From an uncultured Pseudomonadota bacterium (GTDB taxonomy: Bacteria > Pseudomonadota > Gammaproteobacteria > Burkholderiales > SG8-39), in assembly GCA_903895005.1 (NCBI GenBank), contig CAITSH010000232.1:1-10434 (forward strand): DNA of 10,434 nt. The letters are read 5' to 3'. Position 1 is the first letter of the stretch. The number at the start of each line of letters is the position of its first letter. The notes below the pieces were generated by a model, which worked only from the letters and a program-made list of their open reading frames with translations, ran no database searches and was not told the origin of the DNA. Positions 1 through 7,375 of this stretch are shown one piece after another. The position numbers and the translations under genes were made by a program.

Positions 1-1
1 C

Positions 2-148
2 ACGGCCGAGCGGCGCACCCCCAACCGTCCGGGCAACGTGCAGCGTATTTCCAGTGCCAGGGGCGCCGCCAAACCGGCCGCGGCCAAACCCAGTGCCGCC
101 CCAGCCAAGTCCAAGACCGGTACCGATGACGAATGGAACGAATTTTAA
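2..148 (+). CDS. Methyl-accepting chemotaxis protein, C-terminal end (partial)
   Basis: Only the last 48 codons are in the window; the 5' part lies upstream. The frame opens with an ERRTPNRPGNVQRI-like segment, typical of the end of the cytoplasmic signalling domain of proteobacterial chemoreceptors. It continues into a flexible Ala/Lys/Pro-rich linker and ends DDEWNEF followed by TAA (146-148). The final five residues, EWNEF, fit the x-W-x-x-F/Y pentapeptide that tethers CheR (NWETF in enteric Tar/Tsr). The full protein would be a membrane chemoreceptor that signals to CheA/CheW and is methylated on glutamates. It sits about 590 bp upstream of a CheR whose beta-subdomain keeps the tether-binding loop. 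The MCP assignment rests on this short tail and on context, so the ligand-binding domain is unknown. Confidence 0.85.
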   Translation, partial: TAERRTPNRPGNVQRISSARGAAKPAAAKPSAAPAKSKTGTDDEWNEF

Positions 149-231
149 ACCGATGAGTACCGGCCGCGGCCCGGTGCCGCGAATCTAAAACCAACACGCC
201 GGCGAGCTTGTAGCGGCGAGAAGGACCGAGC

Positions 232-384
232 ATGAGCATCTTGAAAATCCAGGCGCGCAGCGCACCGGCGGGCATGGTGCGGATGAAACGCCTTGGCATC
301 GGCCTGATCGTACTGTTCACGCTCAAGGGGCTGGTTACGACGAGCTTGATCGCCCTTGCCTTGTTTGAGATCAGCCAGTTCTAG
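232..384 (+). CDS. Small single-pass membrane protein, unknown function
   Basis: A 50-residue reading frame starts at ATG 232, with a purine-rich GAGAAGGA (218-225) 6 nt upstream as a good ribosome binding site, and stops at TAG 382-384. The N-terminal 20 residues are basic (MSILKIQARSAPAGMVRMKR). A hydrophobic stretch of about 25 residues follows (roughly 21-46, LGIGLIVLFTLKG... to LIALALF), so a single membrane helix with the basic end in the cytoplasm is likely. One Lys sits inside the hydrophobic segment. I do not recognise a family. It lies between the receptor gene and a second small gene in a chemotaxis locus, on the same strand, so co-expression with chemotaxis genes is plausible. Its size and position suggest an accessory membrane peptide, but that is inference. 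Confidence 0.6.
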   Translation: MSILKIQARSAPAGMVRMKRLGIGLIVLFTLKGLVTTSLIALALFEISQF

Positions 385-438
385 GCGTACCCGGACCGGT
401 GACGCACTTCACGCTACATGCAGCCTAAGGAGACCACA

Positions 439-657
439 ATGCGGGGAATCAGAGGCGTATCGGGCAATGTGTATTTTTGCGAATTTGCGGCCGAATATGA
501 CGGCGAGGCCGGGGTTGCTAGCGGAACCGTGGTGATCCGGGAACCGGCTGACGACATGACGGCGCTGATGTCGCTAGTCAGTCCCGAAGCGGGCGGCATC
601 GCCGGCGTGCACGAAAAAAGCCGGCACGGCACCCTGATGGAAGAGGTGGAGCCCTAG
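439..657 (+). CDS. Small hypothetical protein between MCP and cheR
   Basis: This is a 72-residue soluble protein. ATG 439 is preferred over an in-frame ATG at 418 because AAGGAG (427-432) lies 6 nt before it and would fall inside the longer version. The protein begins MRGIRGVSGNVYFCEFAAEYDG and ends EEVEP. It alternates short beta-like hydrophobic stretches with acidic patches, has a single Cys, and shows no signal peptide or membrane segment. I recognise no domain. It is on the same strand as the flanking chemotaxis genes, 54 nt after the small membrane protein and 82 nt before cheR, so it may belong to the same transcript. An open frame on the opposite strand (414-632) overlaps it but has no comparable ribosome binding site. 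Confidence 0.6.
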   Translation: MRGIRGVSGNVYFCEFAAEYDGEAGVASGTVVIREPADDMTALMSLVSPEAGGIAGVHEKSRHGTLMEEVEP

Positions 658-675
658 TTTCCAGGATGTTTCAAA

Positions 676-692
676 CGCCCGGTAGTCGGGCG
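676..692 (+). promoter_or_regulatory. Inverted repeat upstream of cheR
   Basis: CGCCCG (676-681) and CGGGCG (687-692) form a perfect 6-bp stem with a 5-nt loop, 19 nt after the preceding stop codon and 47 nt before cheR. No T-run follows on the + strand, so a classical rho-independent terminator is unlikely. It could be an attenuator, an mRNA processing site or nothing. Confidence 0.3.
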
Positions 693-739
693 AAATTCCG
701 CTCAAACACGATTTAACGAACTATTTTCCGGCAACCGAC

Positions 740-1609
740 ATGGCCAACGCCCAGACCACAAAAAATAATACACGCGAGTATGAATTCACCGAGGTCGATT
801 TCGCCGAAGTCCGCAAGCTTATCTACGATCACGCAGGGATTTCGCTTTCTGTGAACAAGCAGGACATGGTGTACAGCCGCCTTGCGCGGCGGCTGCGCGA
901 GCGCCGGCTAAACCGTTTCTCGGATTACCTTCGCCTGCTCGATTCGGACGACTCGGACGAGTGGCAGGCGTTCACCAATGCGCTGACGACCAACCTGACC
1001 TCGTTTTTCCGCGAAGCGCATCATTTCCCCATCATGGCCGAACACCTGGTGCAGCGCTGGCGTGCCAGCCGGGAGACCATCAACATCTGGTGTTGCGCGG
1101 CCTCGACCGGTGAGGAGCCTTACACGATTGCCATGACGGCAGTCGAAGCATTCAACGACAATGCGCCGCCGGTGCGTATTCTTGCAACTGATGTCGATAC
1201 CAACGTACTTGCCAAAGCCGACGCCGGCATCTACGACGTGGAGCGCATCGAACCGCTGTCGGCCGAGCGCACCAAACGGTTTGTACTCAAGGGCAGCGGG
1301 GCGCGGGCGGGTTATGTCAAGGTGCGGCCGGAACTGCGCAGCCTGATCACTTTCCGGCAGCAGAACCTGCTCGATGCAAAATGGCCGCTCCGCGGTCCGT
1401 TTGACGTCATCATGTGCCGCAACGTGATGATTTATTTTGACAAGGAGACGCAGCGCAAGATACTTGAAAAAATGGCGCCGCTGATCCGCACTGACGGTGT
1501 GCTGTTTGCCGGGCATTCGGAAAGTTTTTTTCACTCTGCAGACCTGTTCAAGCTGCGCGGCAACACGGTCTACGAACTGGCTCCGAAGGTTCGCGCCCGC
1601 CATGCTTGA
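740..1609 (+). CDS. cheR: Chemotaxis protein methyltransferase CheR
   Basis: CheR is an S-adenosylmethionine-dependent methyltransferase that methylates specific glutamates on chemoreceptors during adaptation; it acts in the cytoplasm at receptor arrays. The protein is 289 residues, the usual size. An N-terminal helical domain (about 16-80) leads into TNLTSFFRE (84-92), a CheR signature. The SAM-binding segment WCCAASTGEEPYTIAM starts at W117, followed by ILATDVD, then CRNVMIYFD and GHSESFF near the C-terminus. The beta-subdomain contains G185-S-G-A-R-A-G191, matching the GxGxxxG loop that contacts the receptor C-terminal pentapeptide in enteric CheR; the upstream receptor ends in such a pentapeptide. 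No strong Shine-Dalgarno precedes ATG 740, but homology-like sequence starts at about residue 14, so the start is reasonable. It overlaps cheD by 8 nt. Confidence 0.97.
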   Translation: MANAQTTKNNTREYEFTEVDFAEVRKLIYDHAGISLSVNKQDMVYSRLARRLRERRLNRFSDYLRLLDSDDSDEWQAFTNALTTNLTSFFREAHHFPIMAEHLVQRWRASRETINIWCCAASTGEEPYTIAMTAVEAFNDNAPPVRILATDVDTNVLAKADAGIYDVERIEPLSAERTKRFVLKGSGARAGYVKVRPELRSLITFRQQNLLDAKWPLRGPFDVIMCRNVMIYFDKETQRKILEKMAPLIRTDGVLFAGHSESFFHSADLFKLRGNTVYELAPKVRARHA

Positions 1610-2213
1610 ACAGTGGCACGAGTCGCTGGCAACCAATCTTTACTTCGACCGCAACTTTGATGCCGACGCGGCGAAGGTGCTGCCGGGGGAGTTCTATGTC
1701 ACCGCCGACGACATGCTGATCGTCACCGTGCTCGGTTCCTGTGTCGCCGCCTGCATCCGCGATGTGCATACGGGCATAGGCGGCATGAACCATTTCATGC
1801 TGCCCGATGCGGCGCTCGACGAGAACACGCCGATGAGCAGCGCCGCGCGCTATGGCACCTATGCCATGGAAATACTCATCAACAGCCTGATCAAGATGGG
1901 TGCAAAGCGTACAAACCTCGAGGCCAAGGTGTTCGGCGGAGGCAATGTTCTCGCCGGATTGACGCAGGCCAACGTCGGCGAGCGCAACGCGGAATTCGTC
2001 AACCGTTTCCTGAAAACGGAAAAGATACGCATCGTGGCGAGCGATCTGATCGATGTTTATCCGCGCAAGGTGTATTTCTTCCCGCGCACCGGCAAGGTGA
2101 TGGTAAAAAAAATCAAGACGGTGAACAACAATACGATCTTCGAACGCGAAAAAGATTACGGTTCGCGTCTCAAGAAGGCCAATGTCGGCGGGGAAGTGGA
2201 ATTGTTTGGCTGA
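1602..2213 (+). CDS. cheD: Chemoreceptor glutamine deamidase CheD
   Basis: CheD deamidates selected glutamines on chemoreceptors to glutamate, creating methylation sites; in some bacteria it also works with CheC. The 203-residue protein contains the family core [14 protein letters not shown] with the predicted catalytic Cys at 47, and [11 protein letters not shown] with the predicted catalytic His at 64. The 17-residue Cys-His spacing equals that of Thermotoga CheD. Further conserved segments are [19 protein letters not shown] and [10 protein letters not shown], and the C-terminal part is Lys-rich. ATG 1602 lies inside the end of cheR (8-nt overlap), which suggests translational coupling. The frame is open further upstream to 1497, but that extension lies wholly within cheR and does not look like CheD. 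No cheC is seen here. Confidence 0.95.
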   Translation: MLEQWHESLATNLYFDRNFDADAAKVLPGEFYVTADDMLIVTVLGSCVAACIRDVHTGIGGMNHFMLPDAALDENTPMSSAARYGTYAMEILINSLIKMGAKRTNLEAKVFGGGNVLAGLTQANVGERNAEFVNRFLKTEKIRIVASDLIDVYPRKVYFFPRTGKVMVKKIKTVNNNTIFEREKDYGSRLKKANVGGEVELFG

Positions 2214-2254
2214 ACGCGCAGGCTGCCTTCTATAACCAACTTCCGGGAAATATC

Positions 2255-3322
2255 ATGAAAACCATAAAAGTATTGATCATCGATGATTCGGCGCTGATCC
2301 GGAAAATGCTGACCGAAATAATCGATGCCGAGCCGGACATGAAAGCTATCGGCGCCGCGCCCGATCCGCTGGTGGCGCGTGAAATGATACGCAGCCTCAA
2401 CCCGGATGTGCTGACGCTGGATGTTGAGATGCCAAAGATGGACGGCATTGATTTTCTCGACCGGCTGATGCGCTTGCGCCCGATGCCGGTGGTGATGGTG
2501 TCGACCCTTACCGAAAAGGGTTCGGAGACGACAATGCGCGCGCTTGAGCTTGGCGCGGTTGATTTTGTCGCCAAGCCCAAAGTGGATATTTCCGGCGGGA
2601 TGAAGGCCTATGCGTCTGAGATAACCGAAAAAATACGCATCGCGGCAAGTGCCCGCATCAAGCGATCGGCGCCGCTTGACCTGCCGGCCAAGCCTGGGCT
2701 GCCATCCCTTGTCAATCGAAGCACGTCGACTGAAAAGCTCGTCATCGTCGGTGCGTCGACGGGCGGTACCGAAGCCTTGCGCGAATTCCTGATCGAGTTG
2801 CCGGCTGATGCGCCGGCGGTGCTCATTACCCAACACATGCCCGCCGGTTTTACAAAGTCATTTGCCATCCGTCTTGATTCACTGTGCCGGATAACCGTGT
2901 CCGAAGCGGTCAACGGCGAACGGGTGCTGCCCGGTCATGCGTACATTGCGCCGGGTGATTTTCATATGGCGGTGAAGCGCAGCGGTGCCAACTACGTAAT
3001 CTCGCTGACCGACGGGCCACCCGTCAACCGTCACCGGCCCTCTGTCGAGGTGCTGTTCCGCTCGGCCGCTGGGTGCGTCGGACCCAATGCCATCGGAGTG
3101 ATGCTTACCGGCATGGGCAAGGACGGTGCGACCGCAATGCTCGAAATGAAACAGGCGGGGTCGTACAACCTTGCCCAAGACGAGGCGAGCTGCGTGGTGT
3201 TCGGTATGCCCAAGGAGGCCATTGCGGTGGGCGCCGTGGAAGAGGTAGTGCCGCTGCGCGACATGGCGCGGCGCGTGTTTGACCGGCTGGCCCTTTCGGG
3301 CCGGCGGACCAACCGGGTTTAA
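2255..3322 (+). CDS. cheB: Protein-glutamate methylesterase/glutaminase CheB
   Basis: CheB removes methyl groups from receptor glutamates (and deamidates glutamines) when its receiver is phosphorylated by CheA. The 355-residue protein has an N-terminal receiver (about 4-122) with acidic pair D10-D11, phosphoacceptor D56 in [13 protein letters not shown]83 and K107. An Ala/Pro linker joins it to the C-terminal methylesterase domain (about 160-345). The catalytic triad is visible as S168 in GASTGG, H194 in TQHMPAGF and D290 in GMGKDGA, each offset by four from the Salmonella/E. coli numbering. All key residues are present, so it should be active. It lies 41 nt after cheD with GGGAAAT near its ATG as a modest ribosome binding site, and 23 nt before the STAS gene. 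Confidence 0.97.
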   Translation: MKTIKVLIIDDSALIRKMLTEIIDAEPDMKAIGAAPDPLVAREMIRSLNPDVLTLDVEMPKMDGIDFLDRLMRLRPMPVVMVSTLTEKGSETTMRALELGAVDFVAKPKVDISGGMKAYASEITEKIRIAASARIKRSAPLDLPAKPGLPSLVNRSTSTEKLVIVGASTGGTEALREFLIELPADAPAVLITQHMPAGFTKSFAIRLDSLCRITVSEAVNGERVLPGHAYIAPGDFHMAVKRSGANYVISLTDGPPVNRHRPSVEVLFRSAAGCVGPNAIGVMLTGMGKDGATAMLEMKQAGSYNLAQDEASCVVFGMPKEAIAVGAVEEVVPLRDMARRVFDRLALSGRRTNRV

Positions 3323-3345
3323 TCTGTTTTGCCAGGAGTGTAGCA

Positions 3346-3651
3346 ATGAGCATCACAAGTCTTACCGAAAAAAACCAGGCGCGTATCCGTTTGTCCGGTC
3401 GTTTTGATTTCAGCAGCCATCGCGAATTCAAGCTGGCGTACGAGGGGCCCATGAGCGAGGCCTCGGTCGGGGAGGTGGTGGTTGACCTGGCGAATGTGGA
3501 ATACCTGGACAGTTCGGCACTTGGCATGCTGCTGATCCTGCGCGATCGCGGGAGCGCCAGCAACAAACGCATTGTTCTGGAAAATTGCGGTGGTGCGGTG
3601 AACGAGGTGTTACGCATTGCCAATTTCCAGAAACTGTTCACGATGCGCTGA
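3346..3651 (+). CDS. STAS-domain anti-sigma factor antagonist
   Basis: This 101-residue protein is a single STAS domain of the SpoIIAA/RsbV type. Such proteins bind a partner (anti-sigma factor, kinase or enzyme) depending on phosphorylation of one serine. The signature VVVDLANVEYLDSSALGMLL spans about residues 44-63; S57 aligns with the phosphorylated Ser58 of Bacillus SpoIIAA, and D55 precedes it as usual. The start is clear: AGGAG (3334-3338) lies 7 nt before ATG 3346. Its stop overlaps the start of the next gene, a kinase/phosphatase fusion, by one base (TGATG), so the two are almost certainly co-translated and act on each other. Known analogues of such pairs are HsbA with HsbR in Pseudomonas and CrsA with CrsR in Shewanella. 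The downstream target is not visible. Confidence 0.9.
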   Translation: MSITSLTEKNQARIRLSGRFDFSSHREFKLAYEGPMSEASVGEVVVDLANVEYLDSSALGMLLILRDRGSASNKRIVLENCGGAVNEVLRIANFQKLFTMR

Positions 3652-5351
3652 TGTCCTGGCTGGAAGATCCCCTGCGGGTGCTTCTCGTTGATCCAAACGG
3701 TGATCGGCGTGCAAGTTTGTGCGCAACCCTGGCCTCGCTCAAGCAAAGCGTGTTCGAAGTGGACGGTTGCAGCGCGGCCCTGGCGCTGTATGCGCAGGCG
3801 GACCCGGACCTGATATTGCTGGATGTCGCCGACGGCACTGCTGCGCGCCTTCGCGAGGCGGATCCCGATCGTCGTGTCCCCATCGGCCTTCTATGCGCGG
3901 CCCAGGATCCGGGCACGCTCACGCGTTGCCTCGAGTCCGGTGCCGACTTGGCGTTGCCCAGGCAGCCCGGGGTGGCAGCGCTTCGCGCAGTGCTCGGCGG
4001 TGCGGAAAAGCAACGCGCCCTGCGGCGAAAATTGGTGGAGAATCGCGAACAGCTTGCCGACCATGCCTCGCGCCTCGCAGACGAAATGCAACTCGCGCGA
4101 AGTTTGCTGGACAACGTCATGCGCGGAAAGGTCCAGTGTTTCCCCGAGCTGCACACCTGGATTTTCCCGGCTTCCAAGTTCAGTGGCGATATCATCGTAG
4201 CCGAAGGCTCTCCTTCGGGTGCGCTGCACGTGATGCTGGCCGACGGCGTCGGCCATGGACTCGCGGCCACGTTCGTCGTGTTGCCCTTGGCGCGTACCTT
4301 CCTGACCATGACGCTCAAGGGCTTTGGCCTGTCGTCCATCGCCGCAGAACTGAACGAGCGGATACGTTCATATGATTTCCCAGGCTTGTTCGTGTCGGCC
4401 GCACTGGTTGCATATTCGCCGGGGAAACTCAGCCTGGAAGTATGGAACGGCGGCTGCCCGGACGCGCTGCTCATTGGCGAGGAGGGTGATTTGGTCCGCC
4501 GTTTTCCCTCGCGCCACGTACCCCTCGGGGTACTTGGCAAGCGCGAAATGGACACCGGCACCGACACCGTGGAGGCCCCGCCCGGCAGCCAGATTTTTTT
4601 CTATTCGGACGGCCTGCTGGAGGCCCGGGGACCGGGAAATACAGCCTTTGGCGAGGCGCGCCTGATCGACAGCCTGGCCTGGTGCGCGCCGCCCGCCCGC
4701 TATCACACGGTATCTGCAAGCATTCGCAGCTTTCTTGGGGGACGTGAGGCCCACGACGACATATCACTTGCAGTGCTGAACTGTGGCGGCGTCACGTCCA
4801 AGCGCAGCGTTGCAAACCCAAGTGACGCTGTCGAAGTCCGCAAGCTTGAAGCAACAGACATGGACACCGACTGGAGCTGCAATTTGCGTCTGGGTGCCGG
4901 CAGGCTCAAGTGCATCGACATAGTTCCAATGGTGCAGCACCTGGTGAAGGAAATCGATCCTGACGGTGTTGATGCAACCCGCCTTTTCGTTCTGCTCTCC
5001 GAGTTGTTCAACAATGCGCTCGACCACGGGCTGCTGGGCCTCGATTCGCGCCTCAAGGATGGCCCCGAAGGCATAGAACGTTACCTCGACGAGCGCGGCC
5101 GTCGGCTTGCCGCGCTCAAGTGCGGTGAAATCGAAATCGAGTTAACGCGCCTTTCCGCCGGCGAGACCAAGGGCGTGCGCATCCGCGTCCGCGATAGCGG
5201 CGAGGGCTTTGACCACCAGGGCCTGCTCAACGGTGAGCCCGCGTCCCCGTCGGCGCCTTACGGTCGTGGCATTCATCTGGTGCGCTCGCTCGCCTCCAGT
5301 GTGGCCTATTCGGGCGGGGGCAATACCGTCGAGGCGCTCTGCGCCGCCTGA
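3651..5351 (+). CDS. Degenerate receiver - PP2C/SpoIIE phosphatase - GHKL kinase fusion
   Basis: This 566-residue cytoplasmic protein has three domains. Residues 8-115 form a receiver with D58 in LILLDVADG as possible phosphoacceptor, but the acidic pair is reduced to D14-P15 and the conserved Thr and Lys are not evident (LLCAAQD; LPRQPG). A probable coiled coil (about 118-155) leads to a PP2C domain (about 160-377) with metal-binding-type motifs SGD (D180), DGVGHG (D198-G203), YSDGLLEA (D320) and HDD (368-370). The C-terminal GHKL ATPase (about 405-566) has an N-box ELFNNALDHG (451-460), G1 box DSGEGFD from D515 and G2 box GRGIHL (538-543). The family dephosphorylates or phosphorylates a STAS partner, which is very likely the overlapping upstream gene. 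ATG 3651 is chosen because of the TGATG coupling; the frame extends to 3585, but only inside the STAS gene. Confidence 0.9.
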   Translation: MSWLEDPLRVLLVDPNGDRRASLCATLASLKQSVFEVDGCSAALALYAQADPDLILLDVADGTAARLREADPDRRVPIGLLCAAQDPGTLTRCLESGADLALPRQPGVAALRAVLGGAEKQRALRRKLVENREQLADHASRLADEMQLARSLLDNVMRGKVQCFPELHTWIFPASKFSGDIIVAEGSPSGALHVMLADGVGHGLAATFVVLPLARTFLTMTLKGFGLSSIAAELNERIRSYDFPGLFVSAALVAYSPGKLSLEVWNGGCPDALLIGEEGDLVRRFPSRHVPLGVLGKREMDTGTDTVEAPPGSQIFFYSDGLLEARGPGNTAFGEARLIDSLAWCAPPARYHTVSASIRSFLGGREAHDDISLAVLNCGGVTSKRSVANPSDAVEVRKLEATDMDTDWSCNLRLGAGRLKCIDIVPMVQHLVKEIDPDGVDATRLFVLLSELFNNALDHGLLGLDSRLKDGPEGIERYLDERGRRLAALKCGEIEIELTRLSAGETKGVRIRVRDSGEGFDHQGLLNGEPASPSAPYGRGIHLVRSLASSVAYSGGGNTVEALCAA

Positions 5352-5402
5352 CCGGGTTGGTCGGAGCCCGTTCAGGTGGACGCAAAAGTGACCGCGCCAG
5401 GG

Positions 5403-5416
5403 TGTGCCGGCGCACA
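5403..5416 (+). terminator. Short hairpin after the chemotaxis operon (weak terminator candidate)
   Basis: TGTGC (5403-5407) and GCACA (5412-5416) pair around a CGGC loop, 51 nt after the stop of the kinase/phosphatase gene. The sequence after it has scattered Ts but no U-tract, so this is only a candidate. The remainder of the 192-nt gap up to 5543 shows no gene or promoter I can support. Confidence 0.2.
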
Positions 5417-5543
5417 GATGGAACTTCATCATTGCTTGTAAGCTCCCGCTTGATCCGGCGACCAAGCGCCACGTGTCTTCGCATAACGCGGGGTCGCGCT
5501 TGCGGCTGCTTGTCCCGGCCCAACGCATTCACCGGAGCCGCTC

Positions 5544-6920
5544 ATGCAGACCCAATTTGACGCACTTGTGATCGGGAGCGGGCAATACGGCCCGGCGCTC
5601 GCGGCCAGGCTTTCCGCGGCCGGCTTGAAGGTGGCCATCGTCGAGCGTGGCCGCTTTGGCGGGACCTGCGTCAACACCGGCTGCATTCCGACCAAGGCGC
5701 TGGTGGCCAGCGCCTACGCAGCGCATATTGCGCGTCACGGGGCCGACTATGGTGTCGTTGCGGGCCCGGTGACGGTGGACATGAAGCGCGTCAAGGCGCG
5801 CAAGGACGCGATCAGCGGCGCCTCCAGTCGCAATGTTGAAAAATGGCTGCGCGGACTGGACAATTGCCGCGTCGTCCAGGGGCACGCGCGTTTCGATTCG
5901 TCCGACAGCGTGCGCGTCGGTGATGAGTTGCTGCGGGCGAAGTCGATTTATATCAACGTCGGCGGCCGCGCCCTGGTGCCGCCGATTCCGGGCCTCAAGG
6001 ATGTGCCCTACCTCACCAACTCCACCATCCTGGATGTGGATTTCCTGCCGCGCCACCTGGTGATTCTCGGCGGAAGCTATATCGGCCTGGAATTCGCACA
6101 GATGTACCGGCGCTTTGGCAGCGCGGTGACGATTGTCGAGCGCGCACCACGCCTGATCGCACGAGAGGACGCGGATATTTCCAAAGGCGTGCGCGACATT
6201 CTGGAGGGCGAGGGTGTTCGTGCCGAACTTGGCGCGGAGGTGACGGGCGTGGAGAAGCGTGGCGGCGATGTCGTTGTCAAATTCGTGCGCGAAGGGGTTG
6301 CCGGAGAAATCAGCGGTTCGCATCTTCTGCTGGCCATCGGCCGCCTGCCGAATACCCACGATCTGGGCCTCGACAAGGCTGGCGTCGCCACCGACGCGCG
6401 CGGCTACATTAAAGTTGACGACGCCCTGCTCACCAGCGCGCCGGGAATCTGGGCGCTGGGTGACTGCAACGGGCGCGGTGCCTTCACCCACACTTCCTAT
6501 AATGACTACGAGATCGTCGCCGACAACCTGCTTGAGGGGGCATCGCGCAGCGTCCGCGACCGCATTACGGCCTACGGTTTGTTCACCGACCCTCCCCTGG
6601 GGCGGGCCGGCATGACCGATGACGAAGTGCGAAAAAGCGGATGCAAGGCCCTGACCGGAATGCGGCCCATGACCCGCGTTGGCCGGGCTTTGGAAAAGGG
6701 CGACACCCGCGGCTTTATCAAGATTACGGTGGACGCAGAGACGAAAAAAATACTTGGTGCCGCTATACTCGGCGCGGGTGGCGACGAGGCAATTCATTCG
6801 CTTCTGGCCACGATGTATGCCGATGTACCCTATACGACAATGACCCATTCGGTTTACATTCATCCCACGGTGTCCGAACTCCTGCCCACCGTCCTGGGCG
6901 AGCTTAAGCCGCTTATCTAG
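5544..6920 (+). CDS. FAD-dependent pyridine nucleotide-disulfide oxidoreductase
   Basis: This 458-residue flavoprotein belongs to the lipoamide dehydrogenase/glutathione reductase/mercuric reductase superfamily. The N-terminal FAD fold has GSGQYG (11-16) with E34 ending the second strand. The redox disulfide is GGTCVNTGCIPTK (Cys42, Cys47). A central NAD(P) fold shows GGSYIG (176-181) ending in TIVER; the acidic residue favours NADH over NADPH. The second FAD motif is ALGDCNG, and the dimerisation domain ends with HPTVSE, whose His440 and Glu445 are the usual acid-base pair. There is no N-terminal NmerA or lipoyl domain and no C-terminal Cys pair, so neither a true MerA nor a pyruvate dehydrogenase E3 is indicated, and no E1/E2 genes are near. 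GGAG (5534-5537) lies 6 nt before ATG. The substrate is unknown. Confidence 0.88.
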   Translation: MQTQFDALVIGSGQYGPALAARLSAAGLKVAIVERGRFGGTCVNTGCIPTKALVASAYAAHIARHGADYGVVAGPVTVDMKRVKARKDAISGASSRNVEKWLRGLDNCRVVQGHARFDSSDSVRVGDELLRAKSIYINVGGRALVPPIPGLKDVPYLTNSTILDVDFLPRHLVILGGSYIGLEFAQMYRRFGSAVTIVERAPRLIAREDADISKGVRDILEGEGVRAELGAEVTGVEKRGGDVVVKFVREGVAGEISGSHLLLAIGRLPNTHDLGLDKAGVATDARGYIKVDDALLTSAPGIWALGDCNGRGAFTHTSYNDYEIVADNLLEGASRSVRDRITAYGLFTDPPLGRAGMTDDEVRKSGCKALTGMRPMTRVGRALEKGDTRGFIKITVDAETKKILGAAILGAGGDEAIHSLLATMYADVPYTTMTHSVYIHPTVSELLPTVLGELKPLI

Positions 6921-6952
6921 TCCGATACCGAACCGTCATTACAGGAGTCAAC

Positions 6953-7237
6953 ATGCCAAAAGCGATCTGGAACAATGCCGTCGTGGCCGAGAGTGCCGCA
7001 TTTGAAACCGTGGAGGGCAACGTGTATTTCCCGCCCGGCAGCGTCAAGAGCGAGAATCTCCGCCCCAGTGAAACGCATACCACCTGCGGCTGGAAGGGCA
7101 TTGCCAGTTATTACGATGTGGTGGTGGATGGCAAGGTCAACAAGGACGCGGCCTGGTACTACCCCGAACCGAAGGATGCGGCCAAGCAGATTGCCGGCTA
7201 CGTCGCCTTCTGGAAGGGCGTGGCAGTAGAGAAATAA
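6953..7237 (+). CDS. DUF427 domain protein
   Basis: This 94-residue soluble protein matches the DUF427 family along its full length. Conserved features are the N-terminal KAIWNNAVVAES, the VEGNVYFPP turn, LRPSETHTTCGWKG (about 41-54), ASYYDVVVDGKV and the AWYYPEPKDAA segment, then VAFWKGV close to the C-terminus. The family has a small beta-rich fold; its biochemical role is not established. AGGAG (6943-6947) is 5 nt before ATG 6953, and the gene follows the flavoprotein by only 32 nt on the same strand, so the two are probably one operon. That pairing gives a weak hint at a redox-linked or stress role, which is inference only. Confidence 0.92.
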   Translation: MPKAIWNNAVVAESAAFETVEGNVYFPPGSVKSENLRPSETHTTCGWKGIASYYDVVVDGKVNKDAAWYYPEPKDAAKQIAGYVAFWKGVAVEK

Positions 7238-7263
7238 GCAGTCCCGGGCCGCTGTCACCCCAA

Positions 7264-7277
7264 GCCGGCGTGCCGGC
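7264..7277 (+). terminator. GC-rich hairpin after the DUF427 gene (terminator candidate)
   Basis: GCCGG (7264-7268) and CCGGC (7273-7277) pair around CGTG, followed by AGCTTCTGT. It lies 26 nt after the DUF427 stop. The stem is strong but short and the T-content after it is modest, so termination here is only possible. Confidence 0.3.
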
Positions 7278-7375
7278 AGCTTCTGTCCGGCGTCGACACT
7301 TGCCTGGCACAAGCTTGCCGGAGCGTTCGGTCGCGCACAGACCCGCATACCCCGTCTGATTAGGCTCTCCCCATC

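Noticed and set aside
671..696. Sigma-28-like flagellar promoter (TCAA with GGCGAAAT) before cheR
   Set aside because: The spacing is 14 rather than 15 and both boxes have mismatches; it also overlaps the hairpin, so it is no better than chance.
908..1636. Minus-strand open frame of 242 codons opposite cheR
   Set aside because: cheR on the + strand explains the region fully; the antisense product has no recognisable domain.
5529..6863. Long open frame of 444 codons on the minus strand opposite the flavoprotein gene
   Set aside because: It is the antisense shadow of a clearly recognised enzyme in GC-rich DNA; it has no recognisable motif and its sequence is His/Ala/Arg-rich as expected of a shadow.
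5544..6920. Call of mercuric reductase for the flavoprotein
   Set aside because: It lacks the C-terminal vicinal Cys pair and any NmerA domain, and there are no mer genes nearby; only the superfamily is supported.
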